Assembly: GCF_018812025.1 (NCBI RefSeq)
Contig: NC_063057.1
Coordinates: 17,133,638 to 17,197,637, forward strand
DNA: 64,000 nucleotides
Direction of reading: 5' to 3'
From: Megalobrama amblycephala
Lineage: Eukaryota; Chordata; Actinopteri; Cypriniformes; Xenocyprididae
This document shows, piece after piece, positions 35,901 through 46,283 of this stretch. How positions within the stretch are numbered: the first letter of the stretch is position 1; every line of letters starts with the position of its first letter. The notes under the pieces are model-generated. The model was not told the DNA's origin and did no database searches. It worked only from the letters and a program-made list of their open reading frames with translations. A program made the position numbers and the translations under genes.

Positions 35901-38900
35901 TTTCTCTCTTAAAGAAAAAACTGAAATACCTCATACCTCATCTGTCTCTGTGATGTTGACACTGTACACAGGGTTGGTGCAGATATTATGATCTCCATCT
36001 TCATAAACAGGTGCGCACGGCTGAAACTGTGGATACTGGTCATCACCGTCTAGAACATTCACGGTGACCGTAGCTGTTGTGCTGTACTTTTCTCTTGTGG
36101 TCATTTCCTGTTGATTTAAACAGCAGGAAGGGCAGTTCAAACCGTCCTTCCTTAATTCTGATTCCTTGTAAGCACATCATATGTATATGTTTAACATACC
36201 ACAGCAACTATGACCACCTGCAGCTGGGTTTTAGTCTCATAGTCCAAAGGTTTATCCAGGATCACCATCCCGCTGTTGGGCAGATCGATCCTAAAATAGC
36301 TGGCATCAGCCTGGATGAGAGAGAGACACACAGTGCTGGCAATGTTCTCTTAGATTGTGGTGGTTCTCTAATAACAAAAACACTCTGAAGTCTCTGTATA
36401 GAGCAGGTTGTTACATAATAAGGAGCCATGCGGAGTAGTCAGTCAATGCAGACAGACTGATTAAGGCTACTGCAAAACCTTCAGCCTTTCCTCTGTAATT
36501 TTGTCCCTATTGAATGTGCCACTCACTGTAGATTTGTCAATCATATAAGTGATCGTGTCTCCATCGCCGTCTCTGGCTTTCACTGTGAACACCATTGAGT
36601 TTACAGTCAGCAGCTGTGGGAAGAGAGTCAGGATTTAGATGTAAGGGGTCTAAGATATAATAACTCATGATTCTTTAAAATGATCAGTAAAAGATTCATT
36701 TCAAACACGAGTTTAATCCCGAAATAATTCAATATAGAGTCAAATCTGGAGTAAAACAGACCTCACTTATATATCGTGGTTGAATGGTGTCTTCAAGGAA
36801 ATGTGGCATGTTGTCGTTTTCATTCAATATCTCCACCATGACTCGATATCGACTCTGAAATAAGAACCTTTGGGTTAATTGCACTCTAGTATCATTAAGT
36901 ATTATTATTTTTGCAGTGCACCATACCCTTATTATTTCATCTTCATAACATGTCAAAGCAGCTATCAGGACTGATCCCAGCACCTGTAAATTACCACAAG
37001 AATAGGTCACATAGGGGGTTAGTGTTTATATAGTCATTTCAATTCACAGTTGCAAAATTATTCACCTCAGATTATCATTGGAACATACACATACTGGTTC
37101 GCCTTTATTTACACTACCGTTCAAAAGTTTAGGGTCAGTAAGATTTTTACTTTCTGAATTAATACATTTATTCATAAAGGATGCATTGAATTGATCAAAA
37201 GTGACAGCGAAAACAAATCAATGCGGCCCTTGTAAAACAAAAATGTGCCTTTTAGATTATTTATTTTTAATTTACAAAGACAGAAATGTATGTATTTTAA
37301 GTCTACTTTAATGTTGTAATGTTTTCTGCTATCTTTGCAACAGTCAAATCTGGTAAAATAAAGGTGAACTAATAATAACATTTATAGAAGTTCTATTTTA
37401 AAACCCTAAACTATGGCTTAAAATGCTTCCAATGTGTTGGCTGGCTGTTTTAAAGTCCTAAAGCTTCTGTGTTATTTTGGCTTCCCTCCACATGCTAACA
37501 TCCACTATTTGTGTTAATCACCTCTCGATCCAAAGTCCTTGAAAACGACGAGTTGAGTCGGATTGTTCGGCCTTCAAGGTAAAACCAGTCAGCGTTTTCT
37601 CCTGTGAGACACAGACGGATGCTACTGGCTCCAGGGTCTCCCTTGATACTGAGGTTGGCTATGAACTCTCCGGTGGGACTGTTCTCTCTGACCGTGGCGA
37701 ATATATCTTGACCACCCAGGCATAAACTGGCTGCCGTTCAGATGAGAGACTGATTAGATTATGAGGGCAACACACATCATCCATTAAATCACAGATTGCA
37801 CAGCTAATTTATAAAACAACTCTATATAATAATAGGGGGAGCAGGGATAATTGTAACAAGTACTGGATTTTTCAAAAAATATTCCTGCATCACAGTTATT
37901 CTTAAGAGCATGACACTAATCACTCCAGAGAGACATGATGTACTATACATAATATAGCATACTTTAATAAAACACATGGGGGAGTCACTTTTATTTCAAT
38001 GCTATGTAGATACTATATATCTACCTGTATTTTAAAGAGGTCATGAATTGAGAAATCAACTTTTCCTTAAGCTTTTGATATATAAGAGGTCATCATACTA
38101 TAAGAATATCCTGTAAGTTTAACTGAAAACTTCCTTGTTAGTTCAATAAAAGCTTTTATTGACACCAGGCCCATTGAACGAATGATCCTAGGTGAAACGC
38201 CGCGTCCGCAGAAGAAATGAACGCCTACTTCATCACTGCAACGTTAGCCCCGCCCACTGGAATGGTAGTGAGATGAAGGAATGAATCAAATGATCCTTAT
38301 GCTAGGAGTATGGTTATTTATTTTCAATAATGTAAATGTCTCAGTTGAGCTTTATTTATTTCTATTCAGTATTTCACTGTGGATTCTTTGGTAAATCAAT
38401 CTCATTTCGGCGCAGGCTTTGCAAACAGACTTTCATGATATGGACTCGACAGCAATGCAACAACATGTAAGTAACTAACTACTCCTACTGTTCTAATGCC
38501 TGATCTGATGTAATGATTCATTTACAGTCAGATATTCTTTGTCTATGTGTCAGTAAATCAAACCAGTGACTAAACGGTCAACTTCACGTTGTTTCTCTTA
38601 GTAGGATGAAAATAATCTGTTATTTAAACGGTTATTATATTATATAAAGAAAGCGATCAAAGAACGCTCCCTTTGCAATCGCTGGAGCTGTCAATCAAAC
38701 AGCATGACTAGTTTATTAGTGACTGAGTTCTGGACATGCACCATAACTCCCGTTTTATTCAATAACATGGTAAATAAGTAAAATGGGTTGCAAACACAGT
38801 TTCAAGCTGACTTTAAGCATTTAAGTATCCATTTGCTCTTTCTTTAATCTCATTTCTGTCAAGAAAAAAACAAAAATAAAAACAAATGAGATATTAAAAT

Positions 38901-39174
38901 GAATCTCACTTGTGACTTGTCATTCCAAGAGGTTGAGTGAATCAGAACTCTCAATACTTGAAGAGAGTCATTTAGAGACTCATTATCAATTCCAACAGCC
39001 TCATAACCATTTCTGGCACATATGTTAATATTCACTATATCACAGAGCAGTGATTCATGAAAATTAGCCTCTGTCATTGCAGACCCTGATTTCAGAGAGG
39101 TGTTTACCTTTTGCAATGTGATAGAATATGTTCAGTGCCATCTGGCAGAGGAACAATCTCCATGGCGTCAACAT
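26313..39174 (-). CDS. cdhr5: Cadherin-related transmembrane protein, CDHR5-like, 14 coding exons
   Basis: Coding segments, 5' to 3': 39174-39108, 37730-37522, 36983-36927, 36854-36762, 36613-36527, 36310-36200, 36107-35937, 35192-35102, 35014-34908, 34691-34491, 34389-34258, 34091-34013, 32288-32095, 26990-26313. All have AG acceptors and GT donors and join in phase to 758 residues. Order: signal peptide (1-22), four cadherin-type repeats (about 23-465; DxND-type linker at 121-130, calcium-site ARDGDGD in exon 5, AEDGD in exon 8), a membrane segment (about 488-510) followed by KRRRERR, and an acidic cytoplasmic tail. Domain order, the Cys-rich third-repeat start and tail motifs match CDHR5, which in mammals links brush-border microvilli with CDHR2 and USH1C. 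Unlike human CDHR5 there is no mucin region. Another cdhr paralogue is possible. Confidence 0.8.
28100..28192 (+). promoter_or_regulatory. CpG- and GC-rich leader/promoter block of the mini-gene
   Basis: The segment before the ATG is strongly enriched in C, G and CpG, with a tandem GCCCGC run at 28137-28160, in contrast with the AT-rich ends of the same element. No TATA box is evident, which suits CpG-type promoters. The transcript start is not determined. Confidence 0.4.
28193..28936 (+). CDS. Predicted four-exon 55-residue protein inside the CACTA-like element
   Basis: Segments: ATG at 28193-28195 directly before a GTGAGT donor; 28351-28379 (acceptor TTGTGTTGCAG, donor GTAAGTATT); 28708-28780 (acceptor CTCCTCACAG, donor GTATGTATT); 28874-28936 (acceptor CTCTACTAG), ending in TAA. 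Phases join without stops to give 55 residues, beginning MVKKRCFGLE and including LMVLQWPALSTVNQ and a C-terminus VRIVCVDL. AATAAA follows at 29172. The CpG-rich leader before the ATG looks like a vertebrate promoter. The WPAL stretch recalls SAMD3-like teleost proteins, but I cannot confirm homology. It may instead be a captured, now non-coding gene fragment. Confidence 0.45.
29733..31131. other. Intronic DNA without recognised content
   Basis: This is the middle of the large last intron of the cdhr5-like gene. It is AT-rich with A- and T-runs near 30713-30726 and no element ends or exons that I can support. Confidence 0.5.
31132..31807. mobile_element. TTAA-flanked TIR element
   Basis: The ends AGGTCCCGTTCTTCGTG and, inverted, AGGTCCCGTTTTTCATG bound 676 bp, with TTAA at 31128-31131 and 31808-31811. 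It lies in the last intron of the cdhr5-like gene. The interior is GC-richer than its surroundings and non-coding. Confidence 0.75.
32095..32288 (-). CDS. cdhr5: Transmembrane exon of the cdhr5-like gene (exon 13)
   Basis: The exon encodes 14 extracellular residues after the shared codon, a glycine-led hydrophobic stretch (about 488-510, including GGIAALVLIVAVTVLF) and a basic stop-transfer sequence KRRRERR. It joins exon 12 in phase 1 and exon 14 in phase 0. Only about 25 residues separate the last cadherin repeat from the membrane, so there is no room for a Ser/Thr-rich stalk. Confidence 0.85.
32683..33609. mobile_element. TTAA-flanked TIR element
   Basis: The left end AAGGTGCCCTAGAATT and the inverted right end AGGTGCCATCGAACA bound about 927 bp. 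TTAA occurs at 32679-32682 and 33610-33613. It lies between exons 12 and 13 of the cdhr5-like gene. Internally a short palindrome ACTGTTACGTAACAGT is present at 32857-32872. Non-coding. Confidence 0.7.
33614..34012. other. AT-rich intronic DNA
   Basis: A strongly T-rich, then T/A-rich stretch (33783-33900) of TTTTATTT-type sequence lies before exon 12 of the cdhr5-like gene. Nothing else recognised. Confidence 0.5.
34013..37730 (-). CDS. cdhr5: Extracellular cadherin repeats of the cdhr5-like gene (exons 2-12)
   Basis: Eleven exons of 57-209 bp encode residues 23-468. The first repeat opens with a GGQDIF segment and lacks a full calcium-site set, as in CDHR5. Linker variants follow: ENDNMPHF (residues 123-130), LDGDDQYPQF (exon 7, in place of the canonical DxNDNxPxF) and SENLFPPFF (exon 10). 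DxD-type acidic motifs lie in exons 5, 8 and 10 (FDRDF). Seven of the eleven exons start and end in phase 0; exons 8/9 share a phase-1 junction, exon 2 has a phase-1 start and exon 12 a phase-1 end. Introns hold only repeats and unassigned DNA. Confidence 0.8.
35668..35890 (+). repeat. Cyprinid dispersed repeat, copy c
   Basis: Starts at ACACTACCATTCAAAATTTT and keeps the GAAAGAAGTCTCTTATGCTT and TTTTGATCAATTAATCCATC landmarks of the family, with the 3' half missing. It sits in the intron between exons 7 and 8. Confidence 0.7.
37110..37210 (+). repeat. Cyprinid dispersed repeat, copy d (short)
   Basis: Opens with ACACTACCGTTCAAAAGTTT and GGGTCAGTAAGATTTTTA, then degenerates after GATCAAAAGTGACAG. 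It is a truncated copy in the intron between exons 2 and 3 of the cdhr5-like gene. Confidence 0.65.
37731..39107. other. Intron 1/2 region of the cdhr5-like gene, probably with repeat sequence
   Basis: The part beginning at about 38030 (AAAGAGGTCATGAATTGAGA) looks like a cyprinid repeat I have met before, but I could not find a matching right end. The 85-codon minus-strand frame at 38859-39116 overlaps the signal-peptide exon in another frame and has no independent support. Confidence 0.45.
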
Positions 39175-39212
39175 GGTTGATATTCCCCTGGGCTTACGTC
39201 TCCTTGTCCCAG

Positions 39213-40109
39213 CTGTAAAAGAAATGGCAAACCCTGACAGTCAATTGCTCTGAAGGATTTAGAGTGCTCATATTACCTGTCACAAAGAGCAGACTTTCTT
39301 ATTCAAACCAAAGGTCAATTAAATCAGAAGATTAACAAAGCATATTTATACCCTTGTGCCACCATCTGAAATTCATCAGTCGAGTTTCTCAAGTGAGTCA
39401 AATCAGACTGCTAAATGAATTAACCTCATACAGTCTCTCACCACTAGTGTTTGTTTACTTCTGTTTGGGCTTTAGTTGTGTTTAGTCTTCACTTCAGAGC
39501 CTTTCTTAGTACTTAAAACCTATTATGATGTCTTTAGCCAGTGTGAAGCCACCAGCCTGGTAGTGATGTCGGTTATATGACCTCCAGGCCGCTATTTTGA
39601 TCCTTAACCTCGACACACCCCTCCACATAAGAGTTTTTTTCTTTCAAATCCTCACATAATACCCGAAAGCTGCCTAAGAACTGTTGTTTCCCATTTAAGT
39701 TTTGCTGTCTGCCCAGGCGAAACTAATCTAAATATTTTTTTTCATGCATAAGGATTACATTATTTCCGTCCGGCAAGAAAATAAATAACAGCATGAGGGT
39801 TAGTAAATAATGTCAGTTGTGATTTTTGGGTGAATTATTCCTTTACAGTTCATTCAAAACATGACCACTAGGGGACACCATCATAATCACTTTTGACCTC
39901 CACGAGTAAGATTGTAATGATGGTCCTTCAGACTGGGTAATGTCAAAAACACACCTCAGGACAATGTGAGATGCAGGGTAATCTTATTCTGATCTTTCCT
40001 AAGGTGAAGATCACAGTTGAGCAGGCTTATTGTGGTTGAACTAGCTGTGGCTGTGGATAACACCACTGGGACAAAAACTTTCAGAGGAAGTAATGATGGC
40101 ATGTGACAT
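39213..40109. other. Intronic DNA upstream of the signal-peptide exon
   Basis: Upstream of the acceptor TTTCTTTTACAG that starts the first coding exon. It contains one CTCF-like match (TGACCACTAGGGGACACCA at 39862-39880) and otherwise nothing recognised. Confidence 0.5.
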
Positions 40110-40400
40110 GTACACTAGTGTTCAAACAGTTTGGTTGTGGTAAGAATTGATTTGGGATTTTAATGTTTTTGAAAGACATCTCTTATGCTATTCAAGGCCG
40201 ATCAGTAAAATACAGTAAAAACAGTAAACGTGTGAAATATAACAGTTTACAAAAGCAGTTTTCTCTTTTAATATATTGTGTCAAAGCTGAATTTTCAGTG
40301 TAATTACTCCAGTCTTCAGTGTCACATGATCCGTCAGAAATCATTTTAATATTCTGATTTTCTGCTCGAGAAACATTACCATGGATATCCATTAACAATC
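40110..40400 (+). repeat. Cyprinid dispersed repeat, copy e
   Basis: Carries ACACTAGTGTTCAAACAGTT, ATTACTCCAGTCTTCAGTGT and CACATGATCCGTCAGAAATC in the family order, in the same orientation as copy a, and ends at CTCGAGAAACATT. Confidence 0.75.
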
Positions 40401-40536
40401 ATACCTGTTAGTCTTTGAGTTCATTATCATTGTATATTTAAGTTTCTATTCTTATATTCTTTAAGTTTCTATTCTTATATTCTATATTGTTTGTGCCTAA
40501 TGCTCTGTTTCATTTTTGGATTACCTGCTTTTGAGT

Positions 40537-40539
<3 letters not shown>

Positions 40540-40583
<44 letters not shown>
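40540..40583. repeat. (TA)n microsatellite
   Basis: About 20 uninterrupted TA dinucleotides directly abut the left end of the Tc1-like element, which inserts at TA. Confidence 0.9.
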
Positions 40584-40590
<7 letters not shown>

Positions 40591-41780
40591 TATATTGCCA
40601 AAAGTTTTGGGACCCCTGCCTTTACGAGCACATGAATTACATTCTTAATCCGTAGGGTTTAATATGGAGTTGGCCCACCCTTTTCAGCTATTACAGCCTC
40701 AACTCTTCTCGGAAGGCTTTCCACAAGGTTTAGTAGTGTGTTTATGGGAATTTTTGACCATGTTGTCGAGAAGGCCTGGCTCGCAGTCTCAGCTCCAATT
40801 CATCCTAAAGGTGTTCTAGCGGGTTGAGGTCAGGACTCAGTCAAGTTCCTCCACACCAAACTCGCTCATCCATGTCTTTATGGACCTTGCTTTGTGCACT
40901 GGTGCGCAGTCATGTTGGAACAGGAAGGGGCCATCTCCAAACTGTTCCCATAAATTTGGGAGCATGAAATTTTCCAAAATGTCTTGGTATGCTGAAGCAT
41001 TAAGAGTTCCTTTCAGTGGAACTAAGGGGCCAAGCCCAACCCCTGAAAAACAACCCCACACCATAATCCCCCCTCCACCAAACTTTACACTTGGCACAAT
41101 GCAGTCAGGCAAGTACTGTTATCCTGGCAACCACTAAACCCAGACTCCTCCATCGGATTACCAGACAGAGAAGCCTGATTCGTCACTCCAGAGAACACGT
41201 CTCCAATGCTCTAGAGTCCAGTGGTGGCGTGCTTTACACCACTGCATCCAACGCTTTGCATTGCACTTGGTGATGTAAGGCTTGGATGCAGCTGCTTGGC
41301 CATGGAAACCCATTTCATGAAGCTCTCTACGCACTGTTCCTGATCTAATCTGAAGACCACACGAAGTTTGGAGGTCTGTAGCTATTGATCTGCATGAAGT
41401 TGGCGACTTCTGCGCACTGTACGCCTCAGCATGCACTGACCCCCGCTCTGTGATTTTACGTGGCCTACCACTTCGTGGTTGAGTTGCTGTTGTTCCCAAT
41501 TGCTTCCACTTTGTTATGATACCATTAACAGTTGACTGTGGAATATTTAGTAGTGATGAAATTTCACAAATGGACTTATTGCACAGGTGGCAACCTATCA
41601 CGGTACCACACTTGAATTCACTGAGCTCCTGACAGCGACCCATTCTTTCACAAATGTTTGTAGAAGCAGTCTGCATGCCTAGGTGTTTGATTTTTTACAC
41701 CTGTGGCCATGGAAAGTGATTGGAACACCTGAATTCAATGATTTGGAGGGGTGTCCCAATATTTTTGGCAATATAGTGTT
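40584..41780 (-). mobile_element. Tc1-like DNA transposon
   Basis: Inverted ends CACTATATTGCCAAAAGTTT (40588 on) and, on the other side, CACTATATTGCCAAAAATAT (ending 41778) bound about 1.2 kb; TA is present at both borders. It lies inside the proposed first intron of the cdhr5-like gene and carries a broken minus-strand transposase. Confidence 0.9.
40770..41676 (-). pseudogene. Tc1-like transposase, inactivated
   Basis: From the ATG at 41676 the first 172 codons encode paired-like helix-turn-helix DNA-binding modules (including IPQSTVNGIITKWKQ and an AT-hook-like SGRPRKI) and the first catalytic Asp (WSDESGF). Three in-frame stops follow within about 15 codons (41158-41113). The same frame then continues with MVWGCFSG and the second catalytic Asp (FQHDCAPVH). 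A deletion of about 10 nt, inferred from memory of the family, shifts the frame before the final catalytic Glu region (PDLNPLEHL in the shifted frame). The gene cannot make an active enzyme. Confidence 0.9.
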
Positions 41781-41782
41781 TA

Positions 41783-42767
41783 AATGATCCTTTTGGCATT
41801 TCTTCATCATCATTGGACATTAGGGTTAAATTTACATTAGCATTTTATCCCATTTCAGATGTCAATATATCTGATTTTAGCCTATAAATATATATTAGCC
41901 TAACATTCATATATTATCATAACAGTGTATTTAAAGTACATTCTTTATTATACTGATATTGCAAAGCCATTAAAATCATTAGTGGTGTACAGGATCATAT
42001 ACTCGCACACTACATTTTAATTTACTTAATACATTTTAATGTGGGACGTTTAATGTCTTAATGTTGGCATTGATTGAATTTCTTTCATTAGAATTGATTA
42101 CACATATACAATAACTGGCAATTATTCACTGCTTGTCAGTTCTCTAGCCAAGTCCTTAAAACTAAGAGGACATTTAAGCAAAAATGCTTTTAATAATTTA
42201 GAAGTTTAAATGCGACTCAGCTTGTTTAAAGAGTCTACTAATTAATACATCATGTTTCAGGGAAACGGCCTGATTAAAATATGTCATAAATTAATCCTAA
42301 ATCACCAGGTCTTGTTAACCTTGTTAACTCATGTGAACTCTTAGAAACTCCTGCTTATTGTGCAGCAATGCCAGATGTTATCAATGATTGTTTGGATACA
42401 GGATGACTGTTTGTGGATTGCATGTGATTAGGGATTAAATCGAGTAATTAATGCAAAACAGGAAGTAGGTCTCTGCCACAACCAAGATTATGGGATTACA
42501 GCACAATATGGTTTAATATTCTTGCTGTACATGGCAGCTTGCTATTTATTATGCATGTCTTTGTGTGTCAGAGTTTATCTGCAAGTGTTGCTGAAGCACT
42601 TTGCCAAATTAGTTTTAGCTGAAGTATTTGCAGAATTAGTGATGTTGCTGTATTGTTTTGTTTTGATTTGATTAGTCTAATCTCACAATTGAGAGCACTC
42701 ATCTGCAGAGATGATAGTGCACTCAAAAGGGATTGTGAAAAGTGTTATTATTTAAGAATATTATTAA
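41783..42767. other. Unassigned AT-rich DNA
   Basis: No open frame over 60 codons and no element ends recognised between the Tc1-like and the next TTAA-flanked element. Confidence 0.5.
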
Positions 42768-42997
42768 AAGGGATAGTTCACCCAAAAATGAAAATTAACC
42801 AAAGAGTTGATGGGCCTTGTTGGCTTCCATAGTAGTGGGGGAAATACTATGGAAGTCAATGGGCCCATCAACTCTTTGGTTACTGACATTCTTCAAAATA
42901 TCTTTTTTTGTGTACAGCAGAAGAAAGAAATTCATCCAGGTTTGGAACAACATGAGGACTAGTAAATGATGACAGAATTTTTTGGTGAACTATCCCT
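42768..42997. mobile_element. Short TTAA-flanked fold-back element
   Basis: The ends AAGGGATAGTTCACC and GGTGAACTATCCCT are inverted repeats flanked by TTAA (42764-42767, 42998-43001). Inside, AACCAAAGAGTTGATGGGCC recurs inverted within about 60 bp together with CTTCCATAGTA/TACTATGGAAG, giving a second hairpin. Non-coding, 230 bp. Confidence 0.8.
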
Positions 42998-43024
42998 TTA
43001 AGAACATACAATATGTATATGTAT

Positions 43025-43215
43025 TAGTGCTGTCAAATCAATTAATCGCGATCTAGCATAAAAGTTTGTGTTTACATAATATGTGTGTGTGTATATTATA
43101 ATATTTGTATACATTATATGTGTGTGTGCATATAAATACATATACACACACATATATATGTATAAATATATGTGTGTGTATACACACACACAGACATATA
43201 TAATATATATATAAA
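43025..43215. repeat. Repeat end with TG/TA microsatellite
   Basis: TAGTGCTGTCAAATCAATTA and ATCGCGAT mark one end of a family I recognise as common in fish, typically followed by TGTGTG/TATATA tracts as seen to 43215. The other end is not visible. The 60-90 codon frames on the minus strand here are translations of the microsatellite. Confidence 0.6.
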
Positions 43216-43833
43216 AAAACACGAAGAAACACAAAGTCACACAACAGAGAGAGACTGGCAGCTCAAGCAAGGTCCAGCATGTTTAGAAGCATAATGATTC
43301 ATGCTGTCTCCTTAGATGAGACCATCAGACTCATTAGAGCAGCTTTGAAAACGGACTCAGGCATAGTGAGACAATTAGCATGAAGTAGGGCCAGTCGGTA
43401 AACTTGAAAAATAACAGACTTTCTGATACAGATCACTTTAAAAGAAAGAGCGAATACAAATGCAATGTTCTCGTCAAAGTCACAAAACCATTTATCTGTA
43501 TTCTTGTCATGTTTATAAGATCAGGCCCAAGCTATGCTGACTGGATGCTTCAGTAATCAGATTGCTTTGAGGCTGATCTAAAGAGGTCACTGAACATCTA
43601 TACAGCTGTCTTTCACTACAGCTGGAAAAATTACACATTTGTTTGCATCAAACATTCACTTAATCACAAAAACTGGCAGTTTACAAAACCCAGGCAACTA
43701 GGAAAGTGCTTTCACTACAGCCGTAACAAGAAAGCAACAGTTGTCCATGTCCTGTGAAGTGTAAACAACACAATCACACACTAGACCAAATCTAGACCAA
43801 ACATACACTTAGACTCCCTCAGTTTTTCCTCAC
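43216..43833. other. Unassigned DNA
   Basis: Ordinary sequence between the microsatellite and the candidate exon; no gene or element supported. Confidence 0.4.
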
Positions 43834-43966
43834 CGTTGCTCTGTGGTGGTTATCCTTTGTTTTTGAGCTCAGGGGATCCTGCTGTCACTTCCTGCAGTGG
43901 CTGCTCCTGTTCTTCGCCACATGTCTGTCCCAGGCGGGGGGCTGAAACCTGCGCCACAGGGAACAG
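43834..43966 (-). other. Candidate 5' untranslated exon of the cdhr5-like gene
   Basis: On the minus strand a donor CAACG|GTGAGG ends a G+C-richer stretch at 43834. The signal-peptide exon at 39212-39108 has an acceptor and 38 bp of untranslated sequence before its ATG, so at least one upstream non-coding exon is expected. The start of this exon is not fixed; a possible ATG in it meets a stop before the donor. Supported only by position and one splice site. Confidence 0.3.
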
Positions 43967-44399
43967 CAGGTAGCCACAGTGCAAAACACAACAGATTTCT
44001 CTGACTAGTTAACTCAGGGCTGCTCATAGAGTGAGTGAGTGAAAGAGAGAGAGAGAGAGGGATCACAATGTGTTTAGCTGGAGGGAATTAAGAGCTCTCA
44101 CACACAGCAGAGTGAGGGCTTAGACAGCATTTCCAGGACAGGATAACTCTGGTTGCTGAGAGGGAGGTTAAACTGAGAACATTAGCTTGGGCGCCAATGC
44201 TAATGAAGTCCAAGGTGTGCAAACGCTGCTAGTTTGTCGTAACACACGTAACATATGCTGCTATATGATGAAGAATTCAGCTTGACAACTCATTGGCCTG
44301 CATGTTTGCTGTCAGTTTCAATATATGGGGTCAAATGGGTCACAAGGCCTGTCCCAAGTGCTGTAGAGCTGGTGGGTGGGTGAATCTCATGAAAATTTC
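43967..44399. other. Possible promoter-proximal DNA, unassigned
   Basis: Includes a short GAGAGA run at 44045-44058. If the exon at 43834 is real, its promoter should lie here, but I see no convincing TATA box. Confidence 0.3.
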
Positions 44400-44718
44400 T
44401 CTAGGTCATATATTACCTGACCAATTTTACCCTTGTCTCCTATTTTATTGTTGTCCACCCACCTAATATAAACAGTCATGTATAAACATGAATATCCAAA
44501 CTGTGCAGAAGTTTTAATGAACTCTTTCCCAGAAATTGTGAATTTTTGTACAAAACCAAAGAGCATGAGCTAAATTGCCATCCTCAGCCTTACATCTCCA
44601 GCAATATGGTGTATCTTTTAATCCAAGCATTTGCTGACTCAGGAAGCTGTGTACTAGAACCAAAAGTAGTACAAAGTAAATGCCACAACTGTAAATACCT
44701 GAAAATTTGAGATCCAGA

Positions 44719-45299
44719 TATACCGATCAGGCATAACATTATGTACACTGATAGGTGAAGTGAATAACATCGACTATGTCTTCATCACGGAACCTGTTAG
44801 TGGGTGGGATATATTAGGCAGCAAGTGAACATTTCGTCCTCAAAGTTGATTGATGGAAAAATGGGGTAAGGATTTAGGCAAGTTTGACAAGGGCTAAATT
44901 GTGATGGCTAGATGACTGGGTCAGAGAATCTCCAAAACTGCAGCTCTAAAGTGGTCAGTATCTATCAAAAGTGGTCCGAGGAAGGAACAGTGTTGAACCG
45001 GCGACAGGGTCATGGGCGGCCAAGGCTCACTGATGCACGTGGGGAGCGAAGGCTGGCCCGTGGCTCAAATTGGCTTGAGCAGTTTGGCTCGAATCGCTCA
45101 AGAAGGTAATGCTGGTTCTGATAGAAAGGTGTCAGAATACACAGTGTATCGCAGTTTGCTGCGTATGGGGCTGCATAGCCGCAAACCAGTCAGGGTATCC
45201 ATGCTGACCCCTGTCCACCGCCGAATTCACCAACAGTGGGCACGTGAGCATCAGAACTGGACCACGGAGCAATGAAAGAAGGTGGTCTGGTCTGATTAA
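44719..45299 (+). mobile_element. Truncated Tc1-like element
   Basis: The left end TATACCGATCAGGCATAACA begins an element whose plus strand encodes fragments of a Tc1-type DNA-binding region (VVSIYQKWSEEGTVLNR, RQGHGRPRLTDARGER). The similarity ends at GGTCTGATTA, where the first catalytic Asp would be, so the catalytic half and right terminal repeat are absent. It is inserted into the L1 relic. Confidence 0.75.
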
Positions 45300-46132
45300 T
45301 TGTGTTTTCTTTTACATCTACCATTTTCATAAAGGTCGCTTAATAAAACAACGCCCTTCTTCACCCATTCTTTCCATAAAAAGGGGGCTTCGTTAATAGA
45401 AAATGTAGGGTTCAACGATACTTGAACAAGCATTTAAGTAAGGGTCAAAGCTACACAGACGAGAAATCTTTAACCGTATTTTTTTCACCTCTCCAACCAG
45501 TTTAACAGACAGACTCTGCAATATTGAAATCGCAGGCAAAACAGATTGTTCAGTCGTATTTCAATGGTAAGCTCACTCAGGTGGAAGTGACCAGTGAGTC
45601 TAACATTGAAAGCATAATAATAAAACAAAAGCATTAGGCATGCCTAGACCACCTTGACCATCCGAGGTCACTTACCATTCCAAATAAAAGCCTTACATAT
45701 TCTGTCAAACTGTTTAAAATAGGAAAGTGGTATTTGTATTGGGAGAGACTGTAATAAATAATTCAGTTTGGGCATACAACTCATTTTAATTACATTGACT
45801 TTTCCAGCCATTGACATTAGAAGTGGAGCTCATCTATCCATTTTGCAGGAAATCTTTTTTATTAAGGGGTCAAAATTATCTCTCACTAAATCATTCAAAT
45901 TTGGGGGAAATAAAATGCCTAAATATCTAATGCCTGACTTAGGTCATTGGAACATAAAGCTGTGACAGGGCAAAATGCATTCAGTGCAAGAGCTTCTGAT
46001 TTAGACCAATTCACTCTATAACCTAAAAACATCAATTGTTCTAAGGAGGCAAGGTATAGACCAGAAATGAATAATAAAATGTTGTCTGCATAAAGCATAA
46101 GCTTATGTATTTCGATACCAGGAGGAAAAGAG

Positions 46133-46283
46133 CTCTAAAGTGGTCAGTATCTATCAAAAGTGGTTCGAGGAAGGAACAGTGTTGAACCGGCGACGGGGTC
46201 ATGGGCGGCCAAGGCTCACTGATGCACGTGGGGAGCGAAGGCTGGCCTGTGGCTCAAATTGGCTTGAGCAGTTTGGCATTTTT
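46133..46283. repeat. Copied Tc1 patch between two copies of an L1 segment
   Basis: 46135-46279 repeats 44944-45086 of the Tc1-like fragment (AGCTCTAAAGTGGTCAGTAT to GCTTGAGCAGTTTGGC) with about three differences. It is flanked on both sides by the same roughly 220 bp L1 segment (45913-46132 and 46287-46506, from AAATGCCTAAATATCTAATG to GATACCAGGAGG). The patch has no terminal repeats, so it did not move as a transposon. Confidence 0.85.

Noticed and set aside
42998..43270. 90-codon Tyr/Ile/His/Val-rich frame
   Set aside because: It is a translation of a TG/TA microsatellite.
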